A stretch of 64,000 nucleotides of DNA from Caldilineaceae bacterium bin34 (GTDB lineage: Bacteria > Chloroflexota > Anaerolineae > Caldilineales > Caldilineaceae), in NCBI GenBank assembly GCA_002238555.1, contig MPMO01000015.1, forward strand, positions 22,297-86,296, in the 5' to 3' direction. Each line of letters opens with the position of its first letter. Position 1 is the first letter of the stretch. Made by a program: the position numbers and the translations under genes. This document shows positions 63,846 to 64,000 of this stretch, in pieces. Under the pieces are notes generated by a model. That model was not told the DNA's origin. It saw only the letters and a list, made by a program, of their open reading frames with translations, and did no database searches.

Positions 63846-64000
63846 CCTTGACAGGTATATGTGAGAGGCTCCGGGTGTGGGGGATCGGCAGGCGGATCCG
63901 CCTGCCGTGCGCCCGCGGGCCGGGCGTTCCATGGGGGTCCTGCGGGTGCGTAGGCCGCGGGGCCGACCGGATCCCCGGAGGGGCGGTGTGGGAGACGTGC

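Overview
This is a GC-rich bacterial segment, probably from a Chloroflexota genome (Anaerolineae/Caldilineae-like). That assignment is an inference from gene content: an isopentenyl phosphate kinase, a GlgC plus GlgD-like pair, a VanW-family protein, a membrane-bound 7TM/HTH regulator, a HerA-type ATPase and several conserved proteins of unknown function. Many starts are GTG or TTG, and operons are tight with ATGA overlaps.

Layout. 1-2.9 kb: the end of a LexA-like repressor and an O-antigen-ligase-like membrane protein. 2.9-15.4 kb: a complete type I-G (formerly I-U) CRISPR-Cas locus on the minus strand. The cas operon (csb1, csb2, cas3, a csb3-like cas8 candidate, cas4, cas1, cas2) starts at about 15.3 kb, and a 49-repeat array lies downstream of cas2. 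The array abuts an ISAs1-type transposase remnant at its leader-distal end and carries rearranged duplicate spacers. 15.4-16.9 kb: decayed insertion sequences.

16.9-21.8 kb (minus): a thioredoxin-like protein, 6-phosphogluconate dehydrogenase and a GlgD-like/GlgC pair. 22.1-29.4 kb (plus): two proteins of unknown function, threonine synthase, TrmB, a GT2 glycosyltransferase and a membrane protein broken by a tandem duplication. 29.5-50.7 kb (nearly all minus): cell-envelope and housekeeping genes, namely a FecR-like protein, HEAT-repeat protein, zinc ribbon protein, RseP, IPK, SelA, tRNA-Val, FtsK, membrane regulator, Nth, PlsX, DegV, NnrE/NnrD, VanW and MetG. 50.9-62.2 kb: a DUF624-like protein, TopA, an FG-GAP lipoprotein, a sugar ABC transporter lacking its ATPase, and an orphan HAS-barrel-like protein coupled to HerA. 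62.5-64 kb: a second internally deleted copy of the 15.4-kb insertion sequence next to an ISAs1 remnant.

The points most worth attention are the CRISPR leader, which carries a degenerate repeat; a perfect palindrome over the putative cas promoter; the HAS-barrel/HerA pair; and the uncharacterised 543-aa/159-aa pair. No database search was possible, so family names rest on recognised motifs and gene order.
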